Assembly: GCA_017307505.1 (NCBI GenBank)
Contig: JAFKEE010000020.1
Span: 328,544-392,543 of the forward strand
Length of the DNA: 64,000 bases
Source: Acidobacteriota bacterium
Lineage (GTDB): Bacteria; Acidobacteriota; Terriglobia; Bryobacterales; Bryobacteraceae
Reading direction: 5' to 3'
Every line of letters begins with the position of its first letter. Positions within the stretch are counted from its first letter, which is position 1. Under the pieces are notes generated by a model. It worked only from the letters and a program-made list of their open reading frames with translations, was not told where the DNA came from and did not search any database. This document shows, in pieces, positions 1-9,049 of the stretch. The position numbers and the translations under genes were made by a program.

Positions 1-1175
1 TGCTGGCCCAGCAGCACGTCTACGCGCGTCAGAAATGTCTGCTCGTCGTTCGTCGAGCGGTCGTTGCGGACATGCTGCCCGATGAGCGGATTCGACGTTG
101 CGTTGGTGGGCGGGGGCAGGATGGTTGTCAGCGTGTTGCGGAGTTCCGGGGTCAACTGCACGAGCAGCGCCTCCGTCGGCACGTTGCCGGTGACCTGCGA
201 CTGGCGGCGCACCTTGGCTCCTTCGTAGTTGAAGAAGAAGAACACCTTGTCGCGGCGGATGGGCCCGGCGAGGTTCCCACCGAACTGGTTCCAGCGGAGA
301 GGCGATTTGCCGAGCTTGTTCTTGTTCGAGAAGAAGTCGTTGGCATTCAGCTTGTCGTTGCGGAAGAACTCGAAGAGCGTGCCATGCCAGTCGTTGGAGC
401 CGGAGCGCGTGGTGATGTTCAGCACTCCGCCACCGGCCCGGCCATATTCGGCGGAAGAGGCGCTGGCGGTGGACTTGAACTCCTGAATCGCCTCGACGCT
501 GACGGTGTTGATGAGGGTGCCGCCGCCGCCGGCCGATTGAAAGCTGGCCGCGCCGTTGACTTCCCCAAACGACATGTCGACGCCATCCAGCATCATGTTG
601 GTGCCCAGCGCGGTGGACCCGTGGAACGAGATGCCGCCCCGGCCGCCGGCGCCGCTGGAGGGCGAGGAGACGACACCGGCCTGCAGACTCACAAGTTCCT
701 GAAAGTTGCGGCCGTTCAGAGGGAGTTCGTCGGCCCGCGTGCGGCTCATGACCACCCCGAGGTCCGTGGTGGTCGTGTTGATCTGAGGAGCCGTGGCGCT
801 GACATCGATCTTTTCGCTGACGGCGCCGACGGTGAGGGCCAGGTCGATGCGCGGCCGCGTGCCGGTGGAAAGCGTGAACACCTCGCCCTGGACGACGTTG
901 AAGCCCTGCGCCTCGGCACGGATCCTGTAGGGTCCGGCGGCCAGCAGGGGGAACTCGTAGTAGCCCTCTGAGTTGGTGGTGACGGAGCGTTCCTCATTCG
1001 TGTCCTGGTTGTGGGCCACGACCCGGACTCCGGGCACCGGCGCGGCGCTGGGGTCGCGCACCATCCCGACAATCGATCCGCCGCCGATCTGCGCTCCGGC
1101 CAGGCCGGCCAAGAGCAGGCCGAGAACCAGCGCCAAAGCGGGGCCGCCACCCCGTCTGGGAATTGCGAACTGCAT
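1..1175 (-). CDS. TonB-dependent receptor, Oar-like, N-terminal part (runs off window start)
   Basis: About 391 N-terminal residues of an outer-membrane TonB-dependent transporter are visible; the C-terminal barrel lies outside the window. The start ATG at 1175 has an AAGGAGA ribosome site about eight bases upstream. A signal peptide ends near residue 29 (LAGLAGAQ). A carboxypeptidase-regulatory-like beta domain follows at about 32-115, with GMVRDPSAAPVPGVRV and NSEGYYEFPLLAAGPYRIR. The plug then begins, with LNGRNFQ near residue 150 and a TTRSG/SNDWHG stretch typical of acidobacterial Oar-like receptors. The substrate cannot be told from sequence; in this phylum such proteins are usually assumed to import plant or fungal oligosaccharides. 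It is divergent from a GntR regulator across a palindrome-rich 152-base gap, which suggests local control. Confidence 0.9.
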   Translation of the reverse strand, partial: MQFAIPRRGGGPALALVLGLLLAGLAGAQIGGGSIVGMVRDPSAAPVPGVRVVAHNQDTNEERSVTTNSEGYYEFPLLAAGPYRIRAEAQGFNVVQGEVFTLSTGTRPRIDLALTVGAVSEKIDVSATAPQINTTTTDLGVVMSRTRADELPLNGRNFQELVSLQAGVVSSPSSGAGGRGGISFHGSTALGTNMMLDGVDMSFGEVNGAASFQSAGGGGTLINTVSVEAIQEFKSTASASSAEYGRAGGGVLNITTRSGSNDWHGTLFEFFRNDKLNANDFFSNKNKLGKSPLRWNQFGGNLAGPIRRDKVFFFFNYEGAKVRRQSQVTGNVPTEALLVQLTPELRNTLTTILPPPTNATSNPLIGQHVRNDRSTNDEQTFLTRVDVLLGQ

Positions 1176-1244
1176 GGGTCGTCTCCTTCGTGGCGCGCGG
1201 CGCTCCGGACGCGGTTGGCTGCCGCAGCCGAGCCACTTGTTTCA

Positions 1245-1266
1245 TTATCGATAACAACATCGATAA
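1245..1266. promoter_or_regulatory. Inverted-repeat operator candidate between receptor and GntR gene
   Basis: Two perfect 8-base arms, TTATCGAT (1245-1252) and ATCGATAA (1259-1266), are separated by six bases. The left arm is part of a perfect 10-base palindrome, TTATCGATAA (1245-1254). A further GATCGATC lies at about 1283. The site is in the divergent promoter region, as expected for an operator of the adjacent FCD-type GntR repressor. The assignment to that regulator is inference. Confidence 0.55.
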
Positions 1267-1327
1267 GTCAACCGAAAGTTGGATCGATCATTGAATCGGG
1301 CGGGTTCTGTGTGGTAGCCTCGTCCCC

Positions 1328-2035
1328 GTGACCGGTACAGCCAAGGAGTCGTCGCGGGTCTCTGAAGTCGCTCGCCAATTGAGGGAATCGATCTTTGAGG
1401 GCAAGCTTGCGCCGGGCGCGCCGCTTCGGGAACTCACGCTGGCGCGCGAGCTTCAGGTGAGCCAGGCGACGGTGCGGGAAGCCTTGCAGCGCCTGGAGCA
1501 TGCCGGGCTGGTGACCCGGCGCCGCAACCTGGGCACCTCCGTCACGCGGCTTTCCCCGAAGGACGTGCGGGAGCGGCTGGGGTTGCGGGCCCTGCTGGAA
1601 GTAATGGCCGCGCGTTCGGCGGCGGAGCGGATGACGGCGGCCGATTTCGAGGAACTGGAGCGGAGGCTCAACGTCCTGGGCGACAGTGTCGAATCCGACC
1701 GTTACTACGAGGCGGCACAGGCGGATCTGGAGTTCCACCGCTACATCTGGCAGTGCTCGGGCAACGATACGCTTTGCGGCCTGCTGGAGCTGGTGACAGT
1801 GCCCCTCTTCGCCTTCATCAGCATCATGCGCAGCCATGGCCTGCACAAGCTGCATGCCGTGGTGGCGAGCCACACGCCGCTGATCGACGCGCTGCGGAGC
1901 AAGGACGCGGCTCGCATCGCGGAGGCCTTCCAGCGGGGAGCCACCGCCTCCTATGAGCCCTTTCTGCAGGACGAGAGCCCGCGGGTCTCGGCCGAGCTAT
2001 TCGGTTTCCTGGCCAGCGGCCGGCAAGGTGAGTGA
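1328..2035 (+). CDS. GntR-family transcriptional regulator, FadR/FCD type
   Basis: A 235-residue regulator starting at GTG. Residues about 12-75 form the winged helix-turn-helix (VARQLRESIFEGKLAPG, then ELQVSQATVREALQRLE and the wing GLVTRRRNLGTSV). Residues about 85-220 are the all-helical FCD ligand domain (RERLGLRALLEVMAARSAA; histidine in EFHRYIW; later HTPLIDAL), which in this family binds a metal and a small carboxylate. It is divergent from the TonB-dependent receptor, so repression of that receptor and of itself, released by the imported substrate or a product of it, is the likely role. It ends 15 bases before the stop of the convergent surface protein. Confidence 0.9.
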   Translation: MTGTAKESSRVSEVARQLRESIFEGKLAPGAPLRELTLARELQVSQATVREALQRLEHAGLVTRRRNLGTSVTRLSPKDVRERLGLRALLEVMAARSAAERMTAADFEELERRLNVLGDSVESDRYYEAAQADLEFHRYIWQCSGNDTLCGLLELVTVPLFAFISIMRSHGLHKLHAVVASHTPLIDALRSKDAARIAEAFQRGATASYEPFLQDESPRVSAELFGFLASGRQGE

Positions 2036-2050
2036 GGGCCGCGCGCGGCC

Positions 2051-5000
2051 CTACTCGATGGCTACGTTCGCCCGGCTGACAGAGGCGGCGGACAGTTCCA
2101 GTTGGACGGGTACTGCGTTGCCGAGCGGCGCGCCCTCCGGGATACTGACCTGAACCACCGTCACGCCCGGCGCGCCGGGCAGGATGCCGACGACTTCGGC
2201 CACGGCATCGCCGAACCGGACGGTGAGCCCATTCCATGCACCAGGCGTGCCGCCCAGCCCGGTAGTGTGAATGGCTACGACGACGCCGCGCTGGGCCGGT
2301 TCACCGAGACCGCGGAAATCGCGGACCACACTGAGACGCCCGGAAGCCTGATTGGTGATGTACCCATACTGGCCGGGGACCTCGCGCACCGGCAGAATCT
2401 GAACGTCGCTGGCGCGCAGGGTGGTTTGCACGGCCGAGGAGGCGCCGGCGGCGGTTTCCAGAACGATGCTGAGTTCTGAACCCGCATCGAGGCTCGGGCA
2501 CTGGAACTCCACGCGGTCCGGGCCGGCCCGGAGAACCGGAACAGGAACGCCGTTGACCCGCACAGAGGTGCCGCCGAGGACGGAGGAAGCTCCGGTTGGA
2601 TCAGTGAACTCCTCCCGCCACTGGCTGAGCCAGCGACCTTCCAGCGTGGCCAGCCCTTGCGGGGTACAGGACAGCGACCGGGCGTTGGTGATGACGGGGT
2701 GGCCGGCATCGACAACGACGCGGGTGCGGACGCTCGCCAGGGAGCCGTCCGGATTGGGGGCGGTGAACTCGATGGCGTACTCGCCTTCCTGTCCGGGCGC
2801 CGGGCTCCAGGCAAAGAGGCCCGTGGCTGGCAGGAACGTCGCTCCGGCGGGCAGTTCAGCGGCAGAGACCTGCGTCAAGGCGCCGGTTCCGCTGCGTGCC
2901 GAGACGTAGAAGCGGACACTGTCGCCGGTTCTGACGTTCTGCACTTCGGGTGCGTTCAGCACGAAGCTGGTCCCGGGCAAGACCGCGAGGCTATCCCGCA
3001 CGGTGGCGTTCGCCGGGCCGGCAACGATCTCGACGGAGGGGATGGACGCCGCGGCATCCACGGAGCCGCGGAACCGGACGGCGCGCTGGTTCGCGGCAGC
3101 ACGAACGACGGCGGGCAGACGCACACTGCCGCTGGTGGCGGAGACGCCAGCCGACCATCCCTCGGGAGCAGTTGGTCCCTCGCTGGTCAGCTCGCACTCG
3201 AACTCGTCACCTGCTCGAAGCACGCGGGGCGCGCAGGACAACGCGAGGCTGGCCGGCACCGGGGTAAGTTGCGCAGGCATACCGGGAGCCGGCTCGAAGA
3301 CGACATCGACCAGGTAAGCGGCGTTTGCCCTCACTTGGGCCGGGAAGCCTGGACCGTAGCCGTAGAGGGCCTCTTCCATAGGTAGGAGGAGGTTGGTCCC
3401 GGCAGAGGACGCTGCCCAGCGCGGAGCGCCGCCGGCGAAGTGGCCATAGGGCGCCTGGTAAGAGACCACGTAGCTTTGGCCGGCCTCCGCGGTGACGGGT
3501 GGTGCGAACTCTACCTGCTGCCAGCCCGACTCCGTCTCGTTCTCGAAGCGCGCTCCAGCGAGCAAGGTGCCGCCATTCGACCAGAGATGCCCGACATGGA
3601 CGCCCGTGTCCAGCGAGCCTTTGTAGAAGCGCATGCCAGTGATGAGACCGGCCCGGGTGGCGCGGAATCGCATGCCAACTTCCGTGGCGGCGGTGATGCC
3701 GGTATCGGAAACCTCGGGTTCGGCGGCGGCTCCTGCGATGGAGGCCGTGGCGGTGGAGGCAGCGCTGCGGACCGATTTCGGGAGCGCCGATTGCGTGACG
3801 GCCCCCACGGGTGTGGGAGTGATCTCGATGGCGCTGACCATGGGATTGTCGATCACGGGGACCAACTGGATGACGATCTGGCCGGTGGAGTTCACCGGGA
3901 AGTCCCGATCGAGGGCTTTGAGCGCGCCGCCGGCCGCGGAGAAGACGTCCAGGCCGGTTGTGACTGTCGAGCCGTTGATCGAGACATTGAAGACCCGCTG
4001 GCCGGCCCTGGTGTAAGAGAGCTCGGCGAACTTCAGCTTGACGTTATAGCTACCGGAGGGCGCTGCGAACTGGTACTGGAGCGGCACCTTCTGGGTGTAG
4101 CGTTGCCTGGCGTACAGGTCCGGATCCAGTGTGCCTGTGACCACGGAACTGGACTGAGCGGCGAAGCCGGAGGGATTGGTATCGGCCGCCCAGGTGATGC
4201 CCTGGCGATCTGTGTAAGCGGCGCCGCCCGCATTCACCCGCACCAGGGCGGGCGCCGACAACTGGGAAGCCAGGGTGCTGGTGAAGCTGGATGATCCGCC
4301 GGACAGGGCCGCCGCGATGGTGGCGCTGCTGTTCACGGTGATCACTCCGGCGCTGGCTACGAAGGCGGCCGATGTCGCGCCGGCCGGCACGGTGACCGAA
4401 GCGGGCAGGGTGAGGGTCGCGTTGTCGTCCGAGAGTGTCACGACACTGCCACCGACGGGTGCGGCGTGGTTCAGAGTCACGGTGCAGGTGGAAGCGCCGT
4501 TGGTGTAGAGCGTGGCGGGGGCACAACTGACGCTGGACGGAATGGTGGGCGCCTGCAGAGTCAACTGGAAGCTGAGGGGCGTGCCCGACAGCGTGGCATC
4601 CACGGTGGCGGTGGTATCGGCAGTCACGCTGAGAGCCTTCACCGGGAAGGTGACCGAGGTCTTGCCGGCTCCGACGGTGACCGAAGACTGGACAGACAGC
4701 AGAGCACTGCTTTTCGCCAGAGTGACCGTGCTGCCGGAGGCCGGCGCCGCCTTATCGAGAGCCACGGTGCAGGTGCCTGCCGCTCCGGACGCGAGAGTAG
4801 CCGGAGCGCAGTTGAAGCTGATCAGGGCGGGTGGCGGAACCAGACTGATTGAGAAGGCGGCCGAGCCGCCGTTGGCGGTGGCCTGGATGGCGGCGGTGGC
4901 CTCCGCGGTCACAGCCGACGTGGAGGCATAGAAGGTGGCGGAGTTGGCGCCGGCCGCGACGTTGACCGAGGCAGGCACGGTGAGTTCGTTGCTGTTGTCC

Positions 5001-7333
5001 TTCAGCGATACCAGGGTTCCACTCCCCAGCGATGGCCGGTTCATGGTGACGGTGCAGAGCGTCGAGCCCTTTGCCGAGAGGGAGGCGGAGGCGCAAGAGA
5101 GGCCGGAGGGGACAGACGGCGTCTGCAGGTTCAACTGGAAGGTGAGAGAACTGCCTGACAACGCAGCGTTGACGTTGGCCGGGGCGTCGGAAGGGACAGA
5201 GAGCACCTTGAGGGAGAACGCCGCCGCGGTTTTTCCGGCGGCAACGAGGACCGAGCCAGGGACGGTGAGCAAGGCGCTGCCTGTTGTCACCGCGACGCTG
5301 CTGCCATTGACGAGCGCGGGTTTGTCGAGGGTGACGGTGCAGGAAGCGAGTCCGGCCGATGTGAGGACCGCCGGGCTGCAGGTGAAACCGGTGAGGGCAG
5401 GGGGCGGAGTGAGGTTGAGCGCGAAGCTGGCGGCCGCACCGCCGATGGTGGCGGTGAGGGTGGCGGTGCTGTCAGCAGGCACGGCGGAGGCAGCGGCGTA
5501 GAAGGTGACCGAGGAGGAGCTTGTGGCCACGGTGACCGAGGCTGGAACGCTCAGCAAGGAGCTGTTGCCGGAGAGCGTCACGGAGGCGCCCCCACCCGGC
5601 GCGGGGCGATTCAGGGTGACAGTGCAGAGGGTGGAGGTGTTGGAGGTCAGCGTGGGGTAGACACAGGTGAGGCTGGTTGGCACGAGGGCCGCCACCAACT
5701 TCAACGAGAAGGTTTGCGTGACCCCAGACAGGGCGGCGCTGAGGGTGGCGGCGCTGTCGGCGGAGAAGCTGAGCGCCTTCACTGCGAACGTGCCCGAGGA
5801 ACTGCCGGCGGGCACCGTCAGGGAAGGTGGCAACGAGACCAGGGCGCTGCTGCTGGCGAGGGTCACCGGGCTGCCGCCCGCGGGGGCCGCGGCGCTCAGG
5901 GTGACGGTACAGGTTCCGGTGGCTCCGGTCGCCAGGCTGGCGGGTGCGCAGGAGATGCCGGTGAGGAGGGCCGCCGGCTGGAGGCTCAGCAGGAAGGCGA
6001 CGGAGGAGCCGTTCAGGGTTGCGGTGATGGAGGCCGTGCCGGCAACGCTGATGCCGGACGCAGTGGCGGTGAAGGTAGCGGAAGACGACCCGGCAGGGAC
6101 CGTCACGGAGGAAGGCACCGTGAGCGCGGCGTGGTTGTCCGCCAAGGAGACCACGGCGCCACCGGCAGGGGCGGTGCCGTTCAGGGTGAGTGTGCAGAGA
6201 GTCGAGCCCGACCCCGTGATGGCGGTTGGGGCGCAGGTGAGATTCGTCAGCAGGATGGAGGGCAACAGGCCGACGGTCCAACTCGCGGAAGATCCATTCA
6301 GAGCGGCACTGACGGTGGCGGTGGCAGCGACGGTGATGGAGGCGACGGCGGCCGTGGCCGTGAACGAGGCGGTGGTGGAGCCAGAAGGCACGAGGAGGGA
6401 GGCAGGCACGGCGAGGGCCGAGGTGGTGCTGGACAGGGCAACCAGGGATCCCCCATACGGCGCGGAGCGGGAGAGGCTGACGGTGCAGACCGTGGATCCG
6501 GTACCGGTGATGGAAGCAGCGGTGCAGCCCAGTTTCGTCAGGAGCGCGGCGGGGTAGAGGCCCACGGCAGCGCTCGCGGAGGAGCCGTTGAGGGAAGCGG
6601 TGATGGTGGCCGTGCTGGAAGCCGAGACCGACGCAGCCGTGGCCGGGAATGCGGCGGAAGTGGAGCCTGCCGGCACCGTGACGGAGGCGGGGACGGTCAG
6701 GACGGCGCTGTTGTCAGCGAGGGTGACCAGGCTGCCGCCCGCCGGTGCGGGTTGGGTCAAGGTCACCGTGCAGGTGGTGGAACCGGAGCCCGTGAGGGTG
6801 GCGGACGAGCAGGCAAGAGCAGAGACGCCAGTGGCCACTCCGGATAAGGTGACGGTGCCCTGCGCGCCCGAAGAGCTGAGCCGATCGCCGGTCAACGACG
6901 AAGCGGACGTCTCCAATACCTGAATGGGCGTGTTGAGCCTTGCGCCGACGGAAGTGGTCAGGACGACGGAGGCGACGACCCCGTTGGGAATTGTGCTGGT
7001 GTTCATGCCGGCCAACAGGCAAGTGACCTGGCCCACCGAACTCGTGCAGTAGAGGTTTTTGGAGGCGGTGGCCGCCGAGGGACCGGCTACCACACGGAAC
7101 GAGGAGAGGTCCGTGGCGGGATAGGCGAGGGTCCATTGGAGCGCCGAGGGCTGGACGCCGGCGGCGGTCATCGTCAGATCGAGGGTGAGACTTCCGCCGG
7201 CGGGGGCCGATCCGGATGAAAGCGACAGGGAGACCTGGGCGGTGGAAGCGAAAGCCGGAACAAGAAGTACAGATGAAAGCAGGGCCCACTTCTTCAGGGG
7301 ACGAATGAGTGCGCTAAAGACTACGTTCCTCAC
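2051..7333 (-). CDS. Giant secreted repeat protein with malectin, DUF4082-like and TIGR03437-like domains
   Basis: A 1760-residue extracellular protein, probably for adhesion or polysaccharide binding. The start is GTG at 7333; no better start is seen. A signal peptide ends near residue 32 (LVPAFASTAQ). Residues about 34-168 resemble a cohesin-like sandwich. Residues about 170-1020 hold nine tandem repeats of about 95 residues, each beginning with a C-x-P/S-A-x-L motif followed by TCTVTL and VPASVTVPAG; each carries a Cys pair. Then come a malectin-like domain (about 1020-1175, from VRVNAGGAAYTD), a DUF4082-like domain (about 1215-1360, GMRFYKGSLDTGVHVGHLW), an Ig/He_PIG-like domain (LPAGATFLPATGLFAWSP) and a final domain like TIGR03437 of Solibacter. 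Domain names come from recollection of family signatures. No transmembrane anchor is seen at the C-terminus. Confidence 0.88.
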   Translation of the reverse strand: MRNVVFSALIRPLKKWALLSSVLLVPAFASTAQVSLSLSSGSAPAGGSLTLDLTMTAAGVQPSALQWTLAYPATDLSSFRVVAGPSAATASKNLYCTSSVGQVTCLLAGMNTSTIPNGVVASVVLTTSVGARLNTPIQVLETSASSLTGDRLSSSGAQGTVTLSGVATGVSALACSSATLTGSGSTTCTVTLTQPAPAGGSLVTLADNSAVLTVPASVTVPAGSTSAAFPATAASVSASSTATITASLNGSSASAAVGLYPAALLTKLGCTAASITGTGSTVCTVSLSRSAPYGGSLVALSSTTSALAVPASLLVPSGSTTASFTATAAVASITVAATATVSAALNGSSASWTVGLLPSILLTNLTCAPTAITGSGSTLCTLTLNGTAPAGGAVVSLADNHAALTVPSSVTVPAGSSSATFTATASGISVAGTASITATLNGSSVAFLLSLQPAALLTGISCAPASLATGATGTCTVTLSAAAPAGGSPVTLASSSALVSLPPSLTVPAGSSSGTFAVKALSFSADSAATLSAALSGVTQTFSLKLVAALVPTSLTCVYPTLTSNTSTLCTVTLNRPAPGGGASVTLSGNSSLLSVPASVTVATSSSSVTFYAAASAVPADSTATLTATIGGAAASFALNLTPPPALTGFTCSPAVLTSAGLASCTVTLDKPALVNGSSVAVTTGSALLTVPGSVLVAAGKTAAAFSLKVLSVPSDAPANVNAALSGSSLTFQLNLQTPSVPSGLSCASASLSAKGSTLCTVTMNRPSLGSGTLVSLKDNSNELTVPASVNVAAGANSATFYASTSAVTAEATAAIQATANGGSAAFSISLVPPPALISFNCAPATLASGAAGTCTVALDKAAPASGSTVTLAKSSALLSVQSSVTVGAGKTSVTFPVKALSVTADTTATVDATLSGTPLSFQLTLQAPTIPSSVSCAPATLYTNGASTCTVTLNHAAPVGGSVVTLSDDNATLTLPASVTVPAGATSAAFVASAGVITVNSSATIAAALSGGSSSFTSTLASQLSAPALVRVNAGGAAYTDRQGITWAADTNPSGFAAQSSSVVTGTLDPDLYARQRYTQKVPLQYQFAAPSGSYNVKLKFAELSYTRAGQRVFNVSINGSTVTTGLDVFSAAGGALKALDRDFPVNSTGQIVIQLVPVIDNPMVSAIEITPTPVGAVTQSALPKSVRSAASTATASIAGAAAEPEVSDTGITAATEVGMRFRATRAGLITGMRFYKGSLDTGVHVGHLWSNGGTLLAGARFENETESGWQQVEFAPPVTAEAGQSYVVSYQAPYGHFAGGAPRWAASSAGTNLLLPMEEALYGYGPGFPAQVRANAAYLVDVVFEPAPGMPAQLTPVPASLALSCAPRVLRAGDEFECELTSEGPTAPEGWSAGVSATSGSVRLPAVVRAAANQRAVRFRGSVDAAASIPSVEIVAGPANATVRDSLAVLPGTSFVLNAPEVQNVRTGDSVRFYVSARSGTGALTQVSAAELPAGATFLPATGLFAWSPAPGQEGEYAIEFTAPNPDGSLASVRTRVVVDAGHPVITNARSLSCTPQGLATLEGRWLSQWREEFTDPTGASSVLGGTSVRVNGVPVPVLRAGPDRVEFQCPSLDAGSELSIVLETAAGASSAVQTTLRASDVQILPVREVPGQYGYITNQASGRLSVVRDFRGLGEPAQRGVVVAIHTTGLGGTPGAWNGLTVRFGDAVAEVVGILPGAPGVTVVQVSIPEGAPLGNAVPVQLELSAASVSRANVAIE

Positions 7334-7411
7334 ACTCCACCATCGGCGGGGCGAGGGCGGTCCACCAGAGTCGAATCGAAAGGAATGCGAAGGTGGCGGG
7401 GGGAGCCGCCG

Positions 7412-7436
7412 GGGCGTTGCGGGCTGGGCAACGCCC
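7412..7436. repeat. GC-rich inverted repeat downstream of the 7563-8630 gene
   Basis: Arms GGGCGTTGC (7412-7420) and GCAACGCCC (7428-7436) are perfectly complementary around a 7-base loop; three more flanking bases extend the stem to 12 with one mismatch. It lies after the stop of the minus-strand gene at 7563 and before the surface-protein gene. No T-tract follows on either strand, so it is not a classical intrinsic terminator, though it could stall or stabilise the transcript end. Confidence 0.45.
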
Positions 7437-7562
7437 GGGTGGGGGAACAGAGCGGTAGCGGGGTGTTGAGCGGTTCGGGTGTCAAAGATCTTGGGGCGGG
7501 GATAGTGGGTTCGTTTGGTTGGCGGGCCAGCCGGGGTGGGTCAGGCGGTGGTCCGAGGCGGG

Positions 7563-8630
7563 CTATGGGCCGTTTGGGAAGAGAGTGGAGCGCCCGCCCG
7601 AGGCTTGGGTTTGATTTGGAGGGGCGGTGGGCGAAGGGTCCTGGAGCTTTGGCAGGCAGTCGTCCAAAGAGAGGCAGTCCGGCGGGATTCCGTCTGGGCC
7701 TGGGTCGCTAGAGAGGCCTCGTGTAAAGCTCTGATTCCAATTGGGTTGCTCGGAATTTGCCGCTCGCGTCTGTGTGCTGGGAAGGAGCACGGGAGAGTGC
7801 CTGGGAGGATGCTGGGGCGCAGCGGGCGGTTGGCTAACGGGGATCCGGTTGGCGACAGTTCCGGGCCGAGCGGTGGCTTCGTTTGGGAGCGGTGGCGCAG
7901 CAGGGCAGCGGAGATAGAGCTGGTAGCGGCCCCGGATTGGACCGATGGTTGGAGGTTTGGGCGGCTGCGGCGGTTGCGGGGGCTGGGGTGCTCCGACACG
8001 GCAGGTGTAGACGCCGGAAAGATCTCCGAAGCTCCAACCGCTGTCGTTGTAGGAGATGGGAATGGTGCTGTCGGGGCCGAGGACAGAGGGGGTGATCCCG
8101 GAGAGCGTGGATCCGCCACCCGCTCCGGCAGCCATGGTCTTCGGGGCTTCCGCTTCGACAGCGGCGGACTGGGCGGCGAGGGCGGCCAGGGAGCGCTCCA
8201 CCTGGTTGATGCGGTGAGCGATCCAGCGGTAGTAGGTCAAGAGTCCTTTCACGGCGGCGAGCTGTTGAGCGACCCAGCGGGCGGCCTGGTCGGTGCTGCC
8301 GTCGGTTTCGGCGCAGGCGGTGTCGAAGAGGGTGCGTTCGAGGGCGCGCCAGCGGATCTCGTGGGCCTGGAGCATGCAGCGGTTGATGAGCAGCAGGCGG
8401 GCCTTGGTATCGGTGCAGGGGGCGGTGCGGCGGAGGGCGTCGTGGAACCACTCGACCGCGAAGTGCCAGGGCAGTTCGAAGACGAAGGGGCACGGCGGCG
8501 TTTTGCGGGCGTTCTGCGAGGAGGTGCGTTTGCCGGCTTCGGTCCGGGGGCCGGTGGATTTGCGGGCGTTGGCCTGATTGGCGGCGAGGCGGCGGGCGGA
8601 GACGGCGAGTTTGGGCGTGCCGGCGGACAT
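7563..8630 (-). CDS. Hypothetical protein with ANQANARKSTGPRTEAGKR-type N-terminus
   Basis: A 355-residue protein of unknown function. The ATG at 8630 follows a GGAGG site about nine bases upstream. Residues about 16-45 contain ANQANARKSTGPRTEAGK and SSQNARKT. This short basic motif (consensus N-x-ANA-x-STGPRT-x-EGK) opens many uncharacterised proteins of Acidobacteria and Planctomycetes. A helical middle follows (about 60-155, FELPWHFAVEWFHDALRR and AARWVAQQLAAVKGLL). The C-terminal half is low-complexity, Pro/Gln-rich and likely disordered, with PPQPPQPPKPP near 225-235. No catalytic motif is recognised. The start lies two bases beyond the stop of an upstream 78-codon ORF, suggesting one transcript. 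Confidence 0.75.
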   Translation of the reverse strand: MSAGTPKLAVSARRLAANQANARKSTGPRTEAGKRTSSQNARKTPPCPFVFELPWHFAVEWFHDALRRTAPCTDTKARLLLINRCMLQAHEIRWRALERTLFDTACAETDGSTDQAARWVAQQLAAVKGLLTYYRWIAHRINQVERSLAALAAQSAAVEAEAPKTMAAGAGGGSTLSGITPSVLGPDSTIPISYNDSGWSFGDLSGVYTCRVGAPQPPQPPQPPKPPTIGPIRGRYQLYLRCPAAPPLPNEATARPGTVANRIPVSQPPAAPQHPPRHSPVLLPSTQTRAANSEQPNWNQSFTRGLSSDPGPDGIPPDCLSLDDCLPKLQDPSPTAPPNQTQASGGRSTLFPNGP

Positions 8631-8632
8631 GG

Positions 8633-8869
8633 TTAACGGACCTCCGGCGAAGTCCTGGACACGGCCAGGGATTGCGTTTGGAACCTATGAGACGGGTGGC
8701 CAGCGGCGAAGCCAGGCCCTGGGTCGAACTGGGAGCCGGGCGGGCAGGTGGGGGCTTTGATCGCCGCGGCGCCGGCGGCCGCACTCCTGTTCAAGGTGGC
8801 ATCCAGTTCCTGGATGTTGCGAGCGAAGGCGACAGCGGCCTTCCCTTCCCGATATTCGTTGCTGCGCAT
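8633..8869 (-). CDS. Small hypothetical protein upstream of the STGPRT-motif gene
   Basis: A 78-residue ORF starting at ATG 8869 with GGAGA nine bases upstream (read on the minus strand). Its TAA stop is two bases before the ATG of the next gene, which supports co-transcription. The first 35 residues are alanine- and charge-rich and probably helical (EYREGKAAVAFARNIQELDA); the rest is proline-rich without recognisable motif. It is unlike any family I know. The ribosome site and tight spacing are the only support. Confidence 0.45.
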   Translation of the reverse strand: MRSNEYREGKAAVAFARNIQELDATLNRSAAAGAAAIKAPTCPPGSQFDPGPGFAAGHPSHRFQTQSLAVSRTSPEVR

Positions 8870-9049
8870 AGTATCTCGTCTCCGCCAAGATGATACTCAC
8901 GCGCGACCAAGGGCTAATCAAGAAAATGTCTGTAATCCGCTGAAAATAACGGGACGGGATTATTTTTAGATCCTGTCACCGCCTTTTCTTCTCCCCGGCT
9001 GTTTCAGGGAGAAGTCCGGGCATGTCCGCGCACCGGGCCTCGCGCCCAG

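Noticed and set aside
72..971. Plus-strand 299-codon ORF
   Set aside because: It is antisense to the TonB-dependent receptor, whose minus-strand frame gives clear signal peptide, regulatory and plug motifs; the plus-strand product is compositionally odd and motif-free.
5714..6847. Long plus-strand Gly/Arg-rich ORF
   Set aside because: It is a shadow of the minus-strand repeat region; the GC-rich repeats keep opposite frames open.
8989..9013. TTCTCCC/GGGAGAA hairpin as terminator of the PLD gene
   Set aside because: The stem is short and the T-run is on the wrong side for the minus-strand transcript.
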